A stretch of 64,000 nt of DNA from Halopseudomonas salegens (lineage in GTDB: Bacteria; Pseudomonadota; Gammaproteobacteria; Pseudomonadales; Pseudomonadaceae): contig NZ_LT629787.1 of assembly GCF_900105655.1 (NCBI RefSeq), positions 1,860,001 to 1,924,000 of the forward strand, given 5' to 3'. A program made the position numbers and the translations under genes. Positions 9,290-17,412 of this stretch are shown here, piece by piece. The notes under the pieces are model-generated. The model had not been told where the DNA came from, searched no databases, and saw only the letters and a list, made by a program, of their open reading frames with translations. The stretch's first letter is position 1. Each line of letters opens with the position of its first letter.

Positions 9290-10165
9290 ATGAGCAAGCT
9301 CAAGGGCATTATTCTCGCCGGTGGCTCGGGCAGCCGGCTGCACCCGATTACTATTGGCGTGTCCAAACAACTGCTGCCGGTTTACAACAAACCGATGATT
9401 TATTATCCGCTGTCGGTACTGATGCTGGCCGGTATCCGCGATGTGCTGGTGATCTCTACCCCGGAAGACATGCCGGGCTTTGAACGCTTGCTGGGCAACG
9501 GCGAGCAGTTTGGTTTGCAGATCAGTTATGCCGTGCAAGCCGAGCCCAACGGGCTGGCGGAAGCCTTCATCATTGGTGCTGACTTCATCGGTGACAGCAA
9601 TGTATGCCTGGTCCTGGGTGACAACATTTTCTACGGGCACTTCACCGATACCCTGCGCGAGGCAGCTGCCCGCCCAACCGGAGCAACCGTGTTCGGCTAT
9701 CACGTCACTGACCCGGAACGTTTCGGTGTGGTCGAGTTCGACAACCAGGGGCGAGCAATCAGCCTGGAAGAAAAGCCGACACAGCCAAAATCCAACTACG
9801 CGGTAACCGGGCTGTATTTTTATGACAACGATGTGATTGATATTGCCCGCAATATCCAGCCTTCGCAGCGCGGTGAGCTGGAAATTACCGACGTCAATCG
9901 CGCCTACATGGAGCGTGGCGACCTGAATGTGACCTTGCTCGGGCGCGGCTTTGCCTGGCTGGATACCGGCACCCATGACTCACTGCTGGAGGCAGGGCAA
10001 TTCGTGCAGACGCTGGAGCACCGCCAGGGCTTGCAGGTTGCCTGTCTGGAAGAGATCGCCTTTTCACAGAACTGGATCGACCGGGACCAACTTGAACGCC
10101 AGGGACAAGCCCTGGCAAAAACCGCTTACGGCCAATATCTGCTGCGCCTGGCAGAGGATCATTGA
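9290..10165 (+). CDS. rmlA: Glucose-1-phosphate thymidylyltransferase
   Basis: RmlA makes dTDP-glucose from glucose 1-phosphate and dTTP, the committed and normally rhamnose-nucleotide-inhibited step. The 291-residue protein shows the nucleotidyltransferase signature [11 protein letters not shown] (11-21), the substrate residues [17 protein letters not shown] (24-40) and the metal aspartate Asp111 in LGDNIFYGH. Length and sequence fit the RmlA family. The ATG at 9290 is preferred over an out-of-frame ATG at 9286; CAGGA lies upstream. The stop overlaps the rmlC start (TGATG). Confidence 0.95.
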   Translation: MSKLKGIILAGGSGSRLHPITIGVSKQLLPVYNKPMIYYPLSVLMLAGIRDVLVISTPEDMPGFERLLGNGEQFGLQISYAVQAEPNGLAEAFIIGADFIGDSNVCLVLGDNIFYGHFTDTLREAAARPTGATVFGYHVTDPERFGVVEFDNQGRAISLEEKPTQPKSNYAVTGLYFYDNDVIDIARNIQPSQRGELEITDVNRAYMERGDLNVTLLGRGFAWLDTGTHDSLLEAGQFVQTLEHRQGLQVACLEEIAFSQNWIDRDQLERQGQALAKTAYGQYLLRLAEDH

Positions 10166-10707
10166 TGAAGGTAATACCTACCCGACTGCCCGACTGCGTC
10201 ATCATAGAACCCCGTGTATTCGGGGATGAGCGCGGTTTTTTTCTGGAGACCTTTCAGCTTGCCCGCTACGCCGAGCAAGCCGGGATCACCCTGCCCTTTG
10301 TGCAAGACAACCATTCGCGTTCCAGACGCGGCGTTCTCCGTGGCTTGCACTTTCAGATCAACAAACCCCAGGGCAAACTGGTGCGCGTTGTCTCGGGCGA
10401 GGTATTTGATGTGGCGGTGGATCTGCGTCCCGACTCGCCCGCATACGGCCAGTGGGAGGGGGTAATGCTCTCGGCCGAGAACAAGCGTCAATTCTGGGTA
10501 CCGCCGGGCTTCGCACATGGTTTTGTTGTGCTCTCGGAGGAAGCCGACTTCGAGTACAAATGCACTGATTACTACGACCCTGACGACGAGGGCGTTATCC
10601 GCTGGGACGACCCGGAGCTGGCAATTGCCTGGCCACAGGGCCTGGAATTTACCTTGTCGGCCAAGGATACCGCCGCAGGCAGCTTTAATGAGTACCGCCA
10701 GGCATGA
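10165..10707 (+). CDS. rmlC: dTDP-4-dehydrorhamnose 3,5-epimerase
   Basis: RmlC epimerises C3 and C5 of dTDP-4-keto-6-deoxyglucose. The 180-residue cupin has the catalytic base His62 in VLRGLHFQ and a conserved Tyr-Tyr in DYYDPDDE near 136-137. It also has WVPPGFAHGF near 111-120. The ATG at 10165 shares a base with the rmlA TGA stop and has AGAGGA upstream. A TTG one codon earlier is in frame but unnecessary. The gene is translationally coupled on both sides: its own TGA overlaps the rmlD ATG. Confidence 0.95.
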   Translation: MKVIPTRLPDCVIIEPRVFGDERGFFLETFQLARYAEQAGITLPFVQDNHSRSRRGVLRGLHFQINKPQGKLVRVVSGEVFDVAVDLRPDSPAYGQWEGVMLSAENKRQFWVPPGFAHGFVVLSEEADFEYKCTDYYDPDDEGVIRWDDPELAIAWPQGLEFTLSAKDTAAGSFNEYRQA

Positions 10708-11573
10708 AGATTTTGCTGACCGGCGCCAATGGCCAGCTTGGCCGCTGCCTGCAGGATGTGTTGGCCGCTACCGAGCATGCATGGCTCGCCTGCAGCCGCG
10801 AACAACTGGATATCACCAATGCCCGGCAGGTACAGCAGCAGGTGTCACACTTCCAGCCCGAGGTGATCATCAACGCAGCGGCCTGGACCGGCGTTGACAG
10901 TGCTGAAACCCATGCCGAGTCGGCATGGAAGATCAACGCGGAAGCGGTCGCGTTATTGGCCCAGGCCGCCAACAGCGTGAATGCCCGGCTGATTCAGGTA
11001 TCAACGGATTATGTGTTTGACGGCAACCACCAGCAACCCTGGCGGGAGACGGACCCTACCCGGCCCCTGGGGGTTTACGGCGCCAGCAAGCTGGCTGGCG
11101 AGCAGGCTGCCGCGCAAGCCAATGAGCATATTATCGTGCGCACGGCCTGGGTCTTCAGCGCCTATGGCAACAATTTTCTCAAGACCATGCTGCGCCTGGC
11201 TGGCGAACGGGATGAGCTGGGCATCGTTGCCGACCAGACCGGCACTCCGACCTGGGCGGGTGATCTGGCGCAAACGCTGGTGCAATTGATTGGCATCCCG
11301 CATGCGCGCGGCATTTACCACTTTTCCGGTGGCACGCCCTGCACCTGGTTTGATTTTGCCAGCGCAATTTTTGCCGCGCTGAAAGCCGGCGATCCCGACG
11401 CCAGGATCCCGCTACTGAAACCGGTAAGCACCGCCGAATTTCCTACGCCAGCCAAGCGCCCGGCCTGGTCGGTTCTGGATGACCAGCGCCTGCAAGAGCT
11501 GCTGCCCGGGTCTCGGGGCAACTGGGGCGCCGCGCTGGAGTCAGTGATAAGCGCCTGCCACCAGGCAGATTGA
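10704..11573 (+). CDS. rmlD: dTDP-4-dehydrorhamnose reductase
   Basis: RmlD performs the final NAD(P)H-dependent reduction to dTDP-L-rhamnose. The 289-residue protein starts with the Rossmann motif GANGQLG (7-13). It has the STDYVFDG block with Thr101, and the catalytic Tyr125-x3-Lys129 in YGASK. It overlaps rmlC by four bases (ATGA). The operon order B-A-C-D differs from the B-D-A-C order common in Pseudomonas and enterics. No obvious intrinsic terminator follows before the ETF-QO promoter. Confidence 0.95.
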   Translation: MKILLTGANGQLGRCLQDVLAATEHAWLACSREQLDITNARQVQQQVSHFQPEVIINAAAWTGVDSAETHAESAWKINAEAVALLAQAANSVNARLIQVSTDYVFDGNHQQPWRETDPTRPLGVYGASKLAGEQAAAQANEHIIVRTAWVFSAYGNNFLKTMLRLAGERDELGIVADQTGTPTWAGDLAQTLVQLIGIPHARGIYHFSGGTPCTWFDFASAIFAALKAGDPDARIPLLKPVSTAEFPTPAKRPAWSVLDDQRLQELLPGSRGNWGAALESVISACHQAD

Positions 11574-11628
11574 TGACCTGCCACCCCTCGCCTTGACACA
11601 CCTGCCGCAGCCGCCTGGGCCAGACCAA

Positions 11629-11657
11629 TTGGTACTGGCCTGCAGGGCTGGTATACT
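11629..11657 (+). promoter_or_regulatory. Sigma-70-type promoter for the ETF-QO gene
   Basis: TTGGTA (11629-11634) and TATACT (11652-11657) are separated by 17 bases. Transcription would start near 11664, about 57 bases before the GTG start codon at 11721. The -10 matches five of six consensus bases and the -35 four of six. Confidence 0.55.
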
Positions 11658-11720
11658 GCGCTGCTAAACGATCAGGGAAGATCCTAATTCAAATTGCCAG
11701 CCTAGTGTAGGAGATAGCTT

Positions 11721-13388
11721 GTGGAACGCGAATTCATGGAGTTTGACGTTGTCATCGTAGGCGCAGGCCCGTCCGGCCTTGCAGCTGCCTGTCGATTGAA
11801 GAAAGAAGCCGCCGAAGCCGGCCAGGATGTGAGTGTTTGCGTCGTGGAGAAAGGCTCGGAGGTTGGCGCTCACATTCTGTCTGGTGCCGTTTTTGAACCG
11901 CGCGCCCTGGAAGAGCTGTTTCCTGACTGGAAAGAGCTCGGTGCCCCGCTGAACGTCCCGGTTGCGCGTGATGACATCTACATGCTTACCAGCGAAGAAA
12001 AAAGCACTAAAGTCCCCAACTTTTTTGTGCCGAAAACCATGCACAATGAAGGCAACTACATCATCTCCCTGGGCAATCTCTGCCGCTGGCTGGCCGAACA
12101 GGCAGAAAACCTCGGTGTCGAGGTGTATCCCGGTTTTGCCGCTCAGGAAGCACTGATTGATGACAAGGGTGTTGTGCGCGGCATCATTACCGGCGATCTG
12201 GGTGTTGACCGCGAAGGCAATCCCAAGCCGGGCGTGCATACGCCGGGTATGGAACTGCGCGCCAAGTACACCCTGTTTGCCGAAGGCTGCCGTGGCCACA
12301 TTGGCAAGCAGTTGATTGCCAAGTACAAGCTCGATAGCGAAGCCGATGCCCAGCATTACGGTATCGGCATCAAGGAACTGTGGGAAATCGATCCGGCCAA
12401 ACATGAACCCGGCCTGGTCGTGCATACCGCCGGCTGGCCGATGGAAATCATGGGCAGTGAAAATACTGGCGGCTCATTCCTTTACCACATTGAGGACAAC
12501 CAGGTGGTGGTTGGTCTGATTGTCGACCTGTCCTACAGCAACCCGCACCTGTCACCCTTTGACGAGTTCCAGCGCCTCAAGCACCACCCCAAACTGAAGC
12601 AATACCTGGAAGGCGGCAAGCGCCTGGCTTATGGCGCCCGTGCCATTTGCAAAGGCGGCTACAACTCGCTGCCGAAATCAGTCTTCCCCGGTGGTGTTCT
12701 GATCGGTTGTGACCTCGGCACGCTGAACTTTGCCAAGATCAAGGGCAGCCACACGGCCATGAAATCCGGCATGCTGGCAGCGGATGCCGTACTCAAGGCA
12801 CTGAAAGACGGTCGCGAGGGGGGTGACGAGCTGAACGAATACCCCGAACTGTTCAAGAACAGCTGGCTGTACGATGACCTCTTCCGCGCCCGCAACTTCG
12901 GCCCGGCGATTCACAAGTTCGGTACCTTCTTTGGTGCTGCCTTCAACTTTGTGGACCAGAACCTGTTCGGCGGCAAGATTCCGGTAACCCTGCGTGACAC
13001 CACGCCGGATTACGCTTGCATGAAAAAGGCCTCCGAGGCTGAAAAGATTGCCTATCCCAAGCCAGATGGCAAGCTGAGCTTCGACAAGCTGTCTTCGGTC
13101 TTCATGTCCAATACCAACCACGAAGAAGATCAGCCAGTGCACCTGACACTGAAAGATCCGAACGTGCCACTGGACGTCAACCTGCCACAATACGATGAGC
13201 CGGCACAGCGCTACTGCCCGGCTGGTGTCTACGAGATTGTGACCAGCGAAGAAAGCGGCGAGAAGAAATTCCAGATCAATGCGCAGAACTGCGTGCATTG
13301 CAAAACCTGCGACATCAAGGATCCGTCGCAGAATATCAACTGGATCGCGCCTGAGGGTACCGGCGGCCCGAATTACCCGAACATGTAA
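11721..13388 (+). CDS. Electron transfer flavoprotein-ubiquinone oxidoreductase (ETF-QO)
   Basis: This 555-residue membrane-associated enzyme passes electrons from reduced ETF (fatty acid and amino acid oxidation) to ubiquinone. The FAD motif VVIVGAGPSGLAAA lies near residues 9-22. The C-terminal 4Fe-4S ligands are Cys499, Cys524, Cys527 and Cys530; the spacing is the same as in the mitochondrial enzyme. The start is GTG at 11721 with GGAG 7 bases upstream, giving the Pseudomonas-like N-terminus MEREFMEFDVVIVG; the internal ATG five codons later has no such site. A strong terminator follows. The alpha and beta ETF genes are not in the window. Confidence 0.95.
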   Translation: MEREFMEFDVVIVGAGPSGLAAACRLKKEAAEAGQDVSVCVVEKGSEVGAHILSGAVFEPRALEELFPDWKELGAPLNVPVARDDIYMLTSEEKSTKVPNFFVPKTMHNEGNYIISLGNLCRWLAEQAENLGVEVYPGFAAQEALIDDKGVVRGIITGDLGVDREGNPKPGVHTPGMELRAKYTLFAEGCRGHIGKQLIAKYKLDSEADAQHYGIGIKELWEIDPAKHEPGLVVHTAGWPMEIMGSENTGGSFLYHIEDNQVVVGLIVDLSYSNPHLSPFDEFQRLKHHPKLKQYLEGGKRLAYGARAICKGGYNSLPKSVFPGGVLIGCDLGTLNFAKIKGSHTAMKSGMLAADAVLKALKDGREGGDELNEYPELFKNSWLYDDLFRARNFGPAIHKFGTFFGAAFNFVDQNLFGGKIPVTLRDTTPDYACMKKASEAEKIAYPKPDGKLSFDKLSSVFMSNTNHEEDQPVHLTLKDPNVPLDVNLPQYDEPAQRYCPAGVYEIVTSEESGEKKFQINAQNCVHCKTCDIKDPSQNINWIAPEGTGGPNYPNM

Positions 13389-13400
13389 TAGTCGCCGTCG

Positions 13401-13431
13401 AAAAAACCCACTGCTTGCAGTGGGTTTTTTT
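13401..13431 (+). terminator. Intrinsic terminator after ETF-QO
   Basis: A 14-bp perfect stem (13401-13414 with 13417-13430) with A tract on the left and T tract on the right. It could work in both directions. Confidence 0.9.
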
Positions 13432-13462
13432 ATGGCTGTGCACAATGATTTGCATTGGGCAC

Positions 13463-13493
13463 AAAAAAACCCCGGGGATCAACCCGGGGTTTT
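13463..13493 (-). terminator. Intrinsic terminator of the tRNA-Asp gene
   Basis: An 11-bp stem (13466-13476 with 13483-13493). Read on the minus strand it is followed by seven Ts and sits 8 bases past the tRNA 3' end. Confidence 0.85.
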
Positions 13494-13500
13494 CAATGTC

Positions 13501-13577
13501 TGGCGCAGCGGACGGGACTCGAACCCGCGACCCCCGGCGTGACAGGCCGGTATTCTAACCAACTGAACTACCGCTGC
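13501..13577 (-). tRNA. tRNA-Asp (GTC)
   Basis: A 77-base tRNA on the minus strand. The acceptor arms GCAGCGG and CCGCTGC pair fully, CCA is encoded (13501-13503), the T loop TTCGAGT is intact and the anticodon loop CTGTCAC gives anticodon GTC. The discriminator base is G, as expected for tRNA-Asp. Confidence 0.97.
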
Positions 13578-13743
13578 GCTGAGTTACAGGGGCTGGACTG
13601 GCCGACACCGCTGAACTGGGGCGCATTCTATCTCTTTTTGGTGGCGAGTCAAGCACTTGCAGCACAAATCAGCCGCCCGACAAAAAGTTGCATAAAAAGG
13701 TAAGCTGGTCCAACCAGAGAAAACAATCTCTTGCGAGGAACCT

Positions 13744-13935
13744 ATGCCCGCTATCGGCTGGATATTTATCATATTGGCCTTCGGTATGGTGCTGAGTAGT
13801 CTGTTGCTGTTGCGCGACAGCGCCAACACCATGCCAATCAGCCCGGAAAAACTGGCCCGCATCAAGGAGCGTCAGGCACAGCTCGAGGCGGAAGAGGCCA
13901 AAGAAAAACAGGCGGAAGAGAACCGGCCGGATTAA
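13744..13935 (+). CDS. DUF2897-type small inner-membrane protein
   Basis: A 63-residue protein with one N-terminal membrane helix (about 4-24), then a positively and negatively charged helical tail rich in Glu, Lys, Gln and Ala. The layout (short helix, SANTMPISPEK linker, charged tail) is that of DUF2897 proteins of Pseudomonas. GAGGAA precedes the ATG. Function unknown; it stands alone between tRNA-Asp and the amine oxidase. Confidence 0.7.
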   Translation: MPAIGWIFIILAFGMVLSSLLLLRDSANTMPISPEKLARIKERQAQLEAEEAKEKQAEENRPD

Positions 13936-14053
13936 CGTCTGAGAGGCCTCCTGGTTCAGCCTCCCTGCGTTTGACGGCAGGGCTGGCAAAGGCATGGGCT
14001 ACGAAGTAGGATAATGAACAGTCTGTAAAAAATTTCCTACGCAGGGTCATGCC

Positions 14054-15337
14054 ATGCCTACCATTCAACACGCGGACTCCTACTACGCCGCTTCCGCCAA
14101 TCCCAGCCCGGACCGTCCAGCCTTGAGTGGCTCCACCCGTACTGACGTTTGCGTGATAGGGGCTGGCTTTACCGGTATATCGGCCGGCCTGTTTCTCGCC
14201 GAGCAGGGCTTCAAGGTCACCGTGCTCGAGGCAGCCCGCGTCGGCTGGGGCGCTTCCGGGCGAAATGGCGGGCAGATCGTCAACAGTTACAGCCGCGACA
14301 TTGATGTCATCGAGCGTACCGCTGCGCCCGAACAGGCGGCGTTACTCGGCAAGATGGCGTTTGAAGGCGCGCAGATCATCCGCCAGCGGGTTGCCCGATA
14401 CGGTATCCAGTGCGATCTCAAGGATGGCGGCATTTTTGCTGCCTTGACCGGCAAGCAGCTTGATCACCTGGAGCAACAACAACGACTGTGGGAGCGCTAC
14501 GGCAACGACAAACTGAGCCTGCTTGATCAGGCAGACATCGCCCGTCGCGTTGGCAGTTCGCGTTATGTCGGCGGCTTGCTGGATATGAGTGGCGGACATA
14601 TCCACCCGCTGAATCTGGTACTCGGCGAGGCGGCTGCCCTTGAATCTCTCGGCGGGGTGATCCATGAGCAGTCTGCGGTCACTCGCATTGAACACGGCCA
14701 GCCCGCTACCGTGCATACGGCCGATGGGCAGGTCGAAGCACGCTTCGTGATCGTCGCCGGCAATGCCTACCTCGGCAACCTGCTACCGCAGCTGGCTGCA
14801 AAATCGATGCCCTGTGGCACCCAGGTCATTACTACCGAAGCACTGGATGAGGACCTGGCGCTCAGCCTGCTGCCCCAGGATGACTGCGTCGAAGATTGCA
14901 ATTACCTGCTCGATTACTATCGCCTGTCTGCCGATCGGCGGCTGATCTATGGTGGCGGTGTCACTTATGGCGCGCGCGACCCGGCCAATGTCGAAGCCCT
15001 GATCCGACCGAAATTGCTCAAGACTTTCCCGCAACTGGAAGGGGTAAGGATTGACTATGCCTGGACCGGAAACTTCCTGCTCACGCTCTCCCGACTGCCC
15101 CAGGTCGGCCGACTGGGAGAAAATATCTACTACTCCCAGGGCTGCAGCGGCCACGGTGTTACCTACACGCACCTGGCCGGCAAGGTACTGGCGGAAGCAC
15201 TGCGCGGCCAAGCCGAACGTTTCGACGCCTTTGCCAGCTTGCCGCACTACCCTTTCCCCGGCGGTCGGCTTTTGCGTGTGCCCTTTACCGCCATGGGTGC
15301 CTGGTATTACCAGATGCGGGACAAATTCGGTATTTGA
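14054..15337 (+). CDS. FAD-dependent amine oxidase of the PuuB/DadA type
   Basis: A 427-residue flavoprotein. The dinucleotide-binding motif CVIGAGFTGISAGLFLAEQG runs from residue 33. The second FAD motif GWGASGRNGGQ near 64-74 is typical of the gamma-glutamylputrescine oxidoreductase (PuuB) group. A C-terminal block with QGCSGHGVTYTHLAGKVLAEAL is also family-typical. The probable role is oxidation of a gamma-glutamylated polyamine or a similar amine with release of hydrogen peroxide. No other puu genes are adjacent, so the substrate is inferred. Confidence 0.75.
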   Translation: MPTIQHADSYYAASANPSPDRPALSGSTRTDVCVIGAGFTGISAGLFLAEQGFKVTVLEAARVGWGASGRNGGQIVNSYSRDIDVIERTAAPEQAALLGKMAFEGAQIIRQRVARYGIQCDLKDGGIFAALTGKQLDHLEQQQRLWERYGNDKLSLLDQADIARRVGSSRYVGGLLDMSGGHIHPLNLVLGEAAALESLGGVIHEQSAVTRIEHGQPATVHTADGQVEARFVIVAGNAYLGNLLPQLAAKSMPCGTQVITTEALDEDLALSLLPQDDCVEDCNYLLDYYRLSADRRLIYGGGVTYGARDPANVEALIRPKLLKTFPQLEGVRIDYAWTGNFLLTLSRLPQVGRLGENIYYSQGCSGHGVTYTHLAGKVLAEALRGQAERFDAFASLPHYPFPGGRLLRVPFTAMGAWYYQMRDKFGI

Positions 15338-15415
15338 TTGTCTATACCTGTTGAGACTTGTCTGACATCAACCGCAGCCATGTCTGAAAACACCAACAGC
15401 AAAGGAGTGAAACCT

Positions 15416-15817
15416 ATGTCAACAATGCATTCGATCAAGCGTTACATGGCAGTCATTCTGTCTGTGGTATTTCTGCTCGGCAGCATCAGCGCCGCTTATG
15501 CGCAACCCGGCATGATCGGTACCCATGAAGTGGTCGCCGAGCAACAGATGAACGTTGACCGTGAAGCCTTGATCGCCATGCTCGACGAAGGTGCAGTCAA
15601 GGACAAGCTGGCCAGTATGGGCGTCTCGTCCGAGCAGGTTGAGCAGCGCATCAACAGCCTGACCACTGCCGAGCTGGCAGAGTTCAACCAGCAGCTCGAC
15701 AATGCACCAGCCGGCGCCGGGGTGGTGGGTATCATTGCGCTCTTCCTGTTGGTCTTCATCATTACCGATATGCTCTGCGCAACCAATGTCTACAACTTCG
15801 TCAATTGCGTGCGATAA
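15416..15817 (+). CDS. PA2779-family small exported protein
   Basis: The ATG at 15416 has AAAGGAG upstream and opens a signal peptide (Met1 to about Ala24, S-A-A-Y-A-Q). The 133-residue product has a middle section with DREALIAMLDEGAVKDKLASMG and SEQVEQRINSLTTAELAEFN, two helices that look like a short repeat, then a hydrophobic C-terminal helix (about 102-121) and a tail with two cysteines. This matches the PA2779/DUF6627 family as I remember it. These proteins are found next to PA2778-type cysteine peptidases, as here. Their function is unknown; the exported helical body and C-terminal anchor suggest a membrane-tethered periplasmic protein or a peptidase substrate. Confidence 0.75.
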   Translation: MSTMHSIKRYMAVILSVVFLLGSISAAYAQPGMIGTHEVVAEQQMNVDREALIAMLDEGAVKDKLASMGVSSEQVEQRINSLTTAELAEFNQQLDNAPAGAGVVGIIALFLLVFIITDMLCATNVYNFVNCVR

Positions 15818-15834
15818 ACCCGCCGAGGCGGAAT

Positions 15835-15864
15835 GCACTCAGGGGCGCTTGCGCCCCTGAGTGC
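15835..15864 (+). terminator. Strong hairpin between the PA2779-like and PA2778-like genes
   Basis: A 14-bp perfect stem (15835-15848 with 15851-15864). Only a weak TGTTC follows, so it is more likely a partial terminator or RNA stabiliser that sets the ratio of the two gene products than a complete stop. Confidence 0.6.
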
Positions 15865-15888
15865 TGTTCAAACAAGGCCTTTCCATCC

Positions 15889-16863
15889 ATGCTTACTGCT
15901 TCACTGCGCCTGACTGCCTTGCTCGGCCTGCTGCTCGTGCTGTCCGCTTGCGCCGGACGCGGTCCGCTGCTGCCGGATGACAGTGCGGTGGCCGAACTAC
16001 CGCGCAAGGTGCAGCTCGACGTCCCCTTTCACGCTCAGGACGCCTATCAATGCGGCCCTGCTGCACTGGCCATGGTATTCAACCATTACGGACTGCCTGT
16101 CCATCCTGATCACATCAAGGACCGGGTTTACCTGCCGGAACGCCAGGGCAGCCTGCAAATGGAAATGGTTGCGGCCAGCCGTGAACGCGACCTGTTGGTC
16201 TACCCCCTGACAACTCGTCTGGAGGCGCTGCTGACTGAACTGGCCGCCGGCCATCCGGTACTGGTCATGCAGAACCTCGGGCTAAGCTGGCTGCCGCAAT
16301 GGCATTATGCGGTGGTGATTGGTTATGACCTGGAGACGGAGCACCTGATCGTTCACAGCGGTCTGAATGCTGCACAGCGGGAAAGCTTTGCGTTGTTCAT
16401 GCGTACCTGGGAACGGGCTGAACGCTGGGCGCGTGTGCTGGTACCCGCCGGGCAGATACCCGCCACTGCAGAACCCTTGCGCTACCTGCTGGCTGCCAGT
16501 GAACTGGAGCAGACCGGACGCTTGGCAGCGGCTGCCGAAGCCTACGAAAGCGCTCAGCAGCAATGGCCGGAACAGCCCGGGGCTCGCCTCGGTCTGGGCA
16601 ACATAGCCTGGACACAGGCCCGCAAAGGCGATGCCATCGAGCATTTCCGCATGCTGGTGGATGACTTCCCGGAATTGACTGCCGGCTGGAACAATCTGGC
16701 AGTGGCCCTGGAGAACAGCGGTTGCCCGCACAGTGCCAAAGCGGTGCGCCAGTGCGAGACGGGGCATTCGGTCACGCTGTCCGTCGGCGTCCAGCATGAA
16801 AACGCCGCTCAATCCCGGTGTCGCCTGCCCAGGGTTTGCGGGCAAAGTGTGGACGAGCCTTGA
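15889..16863 (+). CDS. PA2778-family lipoprotein cysteine peptidase with TPR repeats
   Basis: Starting at the ATG at 15889, the 324-residue product has a lipoprotein signal ending L-S-A-C (Cys21), so it is probably lipid-anchored in the envelope. A peptidase C39-like domain follows: the active-site cysteine is in AYQCGPAALAMVF near residue 53, and the histidine in LPQWHYAVVIGYD near 143. The rest of the visible family pattern is two TPR-like helices (about 200-280). The last ~45 residues, after GCPHSAKAVRQC, look unlike the compact family end. The upstream in-frame ATG at 15805 would bury the lipoprotein signal and overlaps the preceding gene. It is paired with the PA2779-like gene, which may be its partner or substrate. 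Confidence 0.72.
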   Translation: MLTASLRLTALLGLLLVLSACAGRGPLLPDDSAVAELPRKVQLDVPFHAQDAYQCGPAALAMVFNHYGLPVHPDHIKDRVYLPERQGSLQMEMVAASRERDLLVYPLTTRLEALLTELAAGHPVLVMQNLGLSWLPQWHYAVVIGYDLETEHLIVHSGLNAAQRESFALFMRTWERAERWARVLVPAGQIPATAEPLRYLLAASELEQTGRLAAAAEAYESAQQQWPEQPGARLGLGNIAWTQARKGDAIEHFRMLVDDFPELTAGWNNLAVALENSGCPHSAKAVRQCETGHSVTLSVGVQHENAAQSRCRLPRVCGQSVDEP

Positions 16864-16896
16864 GCCGTGCAACCCCGGGCAATAAATGACAGACAC

Positions 16897-16926
16897 AAAA
16901 AAGCCGGCTTGCAAGCCGGCTTTTTT
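16897..16926. terminator. Bidirectional terminator
   Basis: A perfect 30-base palindrome, A6-GC-rich-T6. It ends the PA2778-like gene on the plus strand and the tRNA cluster on the minus strand. Confidence 0.92.
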
Positions 16927-16932
16927 GTTGAT

Positions 16933-17008
16933 TGGTGGAGCTAAGCGGGATCGAACCGCTGACCTCCTGCATGCCATGCAGGCGCTCTCCCAGCTGAGCT
17001 ATAGCCCC
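16933..17008 (-). tRNA. tRNA-Ala (GGC), copy 1
   Basis: 76 bases with encoded CCA. The acceptor is GGGGCTA/TAGCTCC, and the anticodon loop ATGGCAT gives GGC. It is identical to the copy at 17210-17285. It is last in the minus-strand order Ala-Glu-Ala, just before the terminator. Confidence 0.97.
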
Positions 17009-17049
17009 GTGGTCTGACGACCCTGCCACATGAATGCGGCAGTAATAAA

Positions 17050-17125
17050 TGGCGTCCCCTAGGGGACTCGAACCCCTGTTACCGCCGTGAAAGGGCGGTG
17101 TCCTAGGCCACTAGACGAAGGGGAC
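17050..17125 (-). tRNA. tRNA-Glu (TTC)
   Basis: 76 bases, encoded CCA. The acceptor GTCCCCT pairs with AGGGGAC, and the anticodon loop CTTTCAC gives TTC. It lies between two identical tRNA-Ala genes. Confidence 0.97.
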
Positions 17126-17209
17126 GCAAACCCTTCTGATTTACCTTTGGCTGGTAAAGGCAAACCCTAGATTAAAACAGGCCAATGAACGAGTCACTGA
17201 CCTAAAACT

Positions 17210-17285
17210 TGGTGGAGCTAAGCGGGATCGAACCGCTGACCTCCTGCATGCCATGCAGGCGCTCTCCCAGCTGAGCTATAGCCCC
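17210..17285 (-). tRNA. tRNA-Ala (GGC), copy 2
   Basis: 76 bases, identical to 16933-17008. Its 5' end takes part in a short hairpin with the leader (17282-17288 with 17294-17300), possibly a processing feature or the tail of the acnA transcript. Confidence 0.97.
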
Positions 17286-17412
17286 GTCTCGAGGACGGGG
17301 CGAATATTAGGGTCAGGGGAAGTCACTGTCAATAGAATTTTTTCCAAAACAGCGACTTAAGCTCGCATCAGGTCGTGTTGTCTGAGTACTCAGCGGTCTC
17401 GGAGCACGACGT

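Noticed and set aside
17282..17300. Terminator of acnA at the tRNA-Ala 5' end
   Set aside because: A 7-bp stem without T tract that uses tRNA bases; more likely a leader structure.
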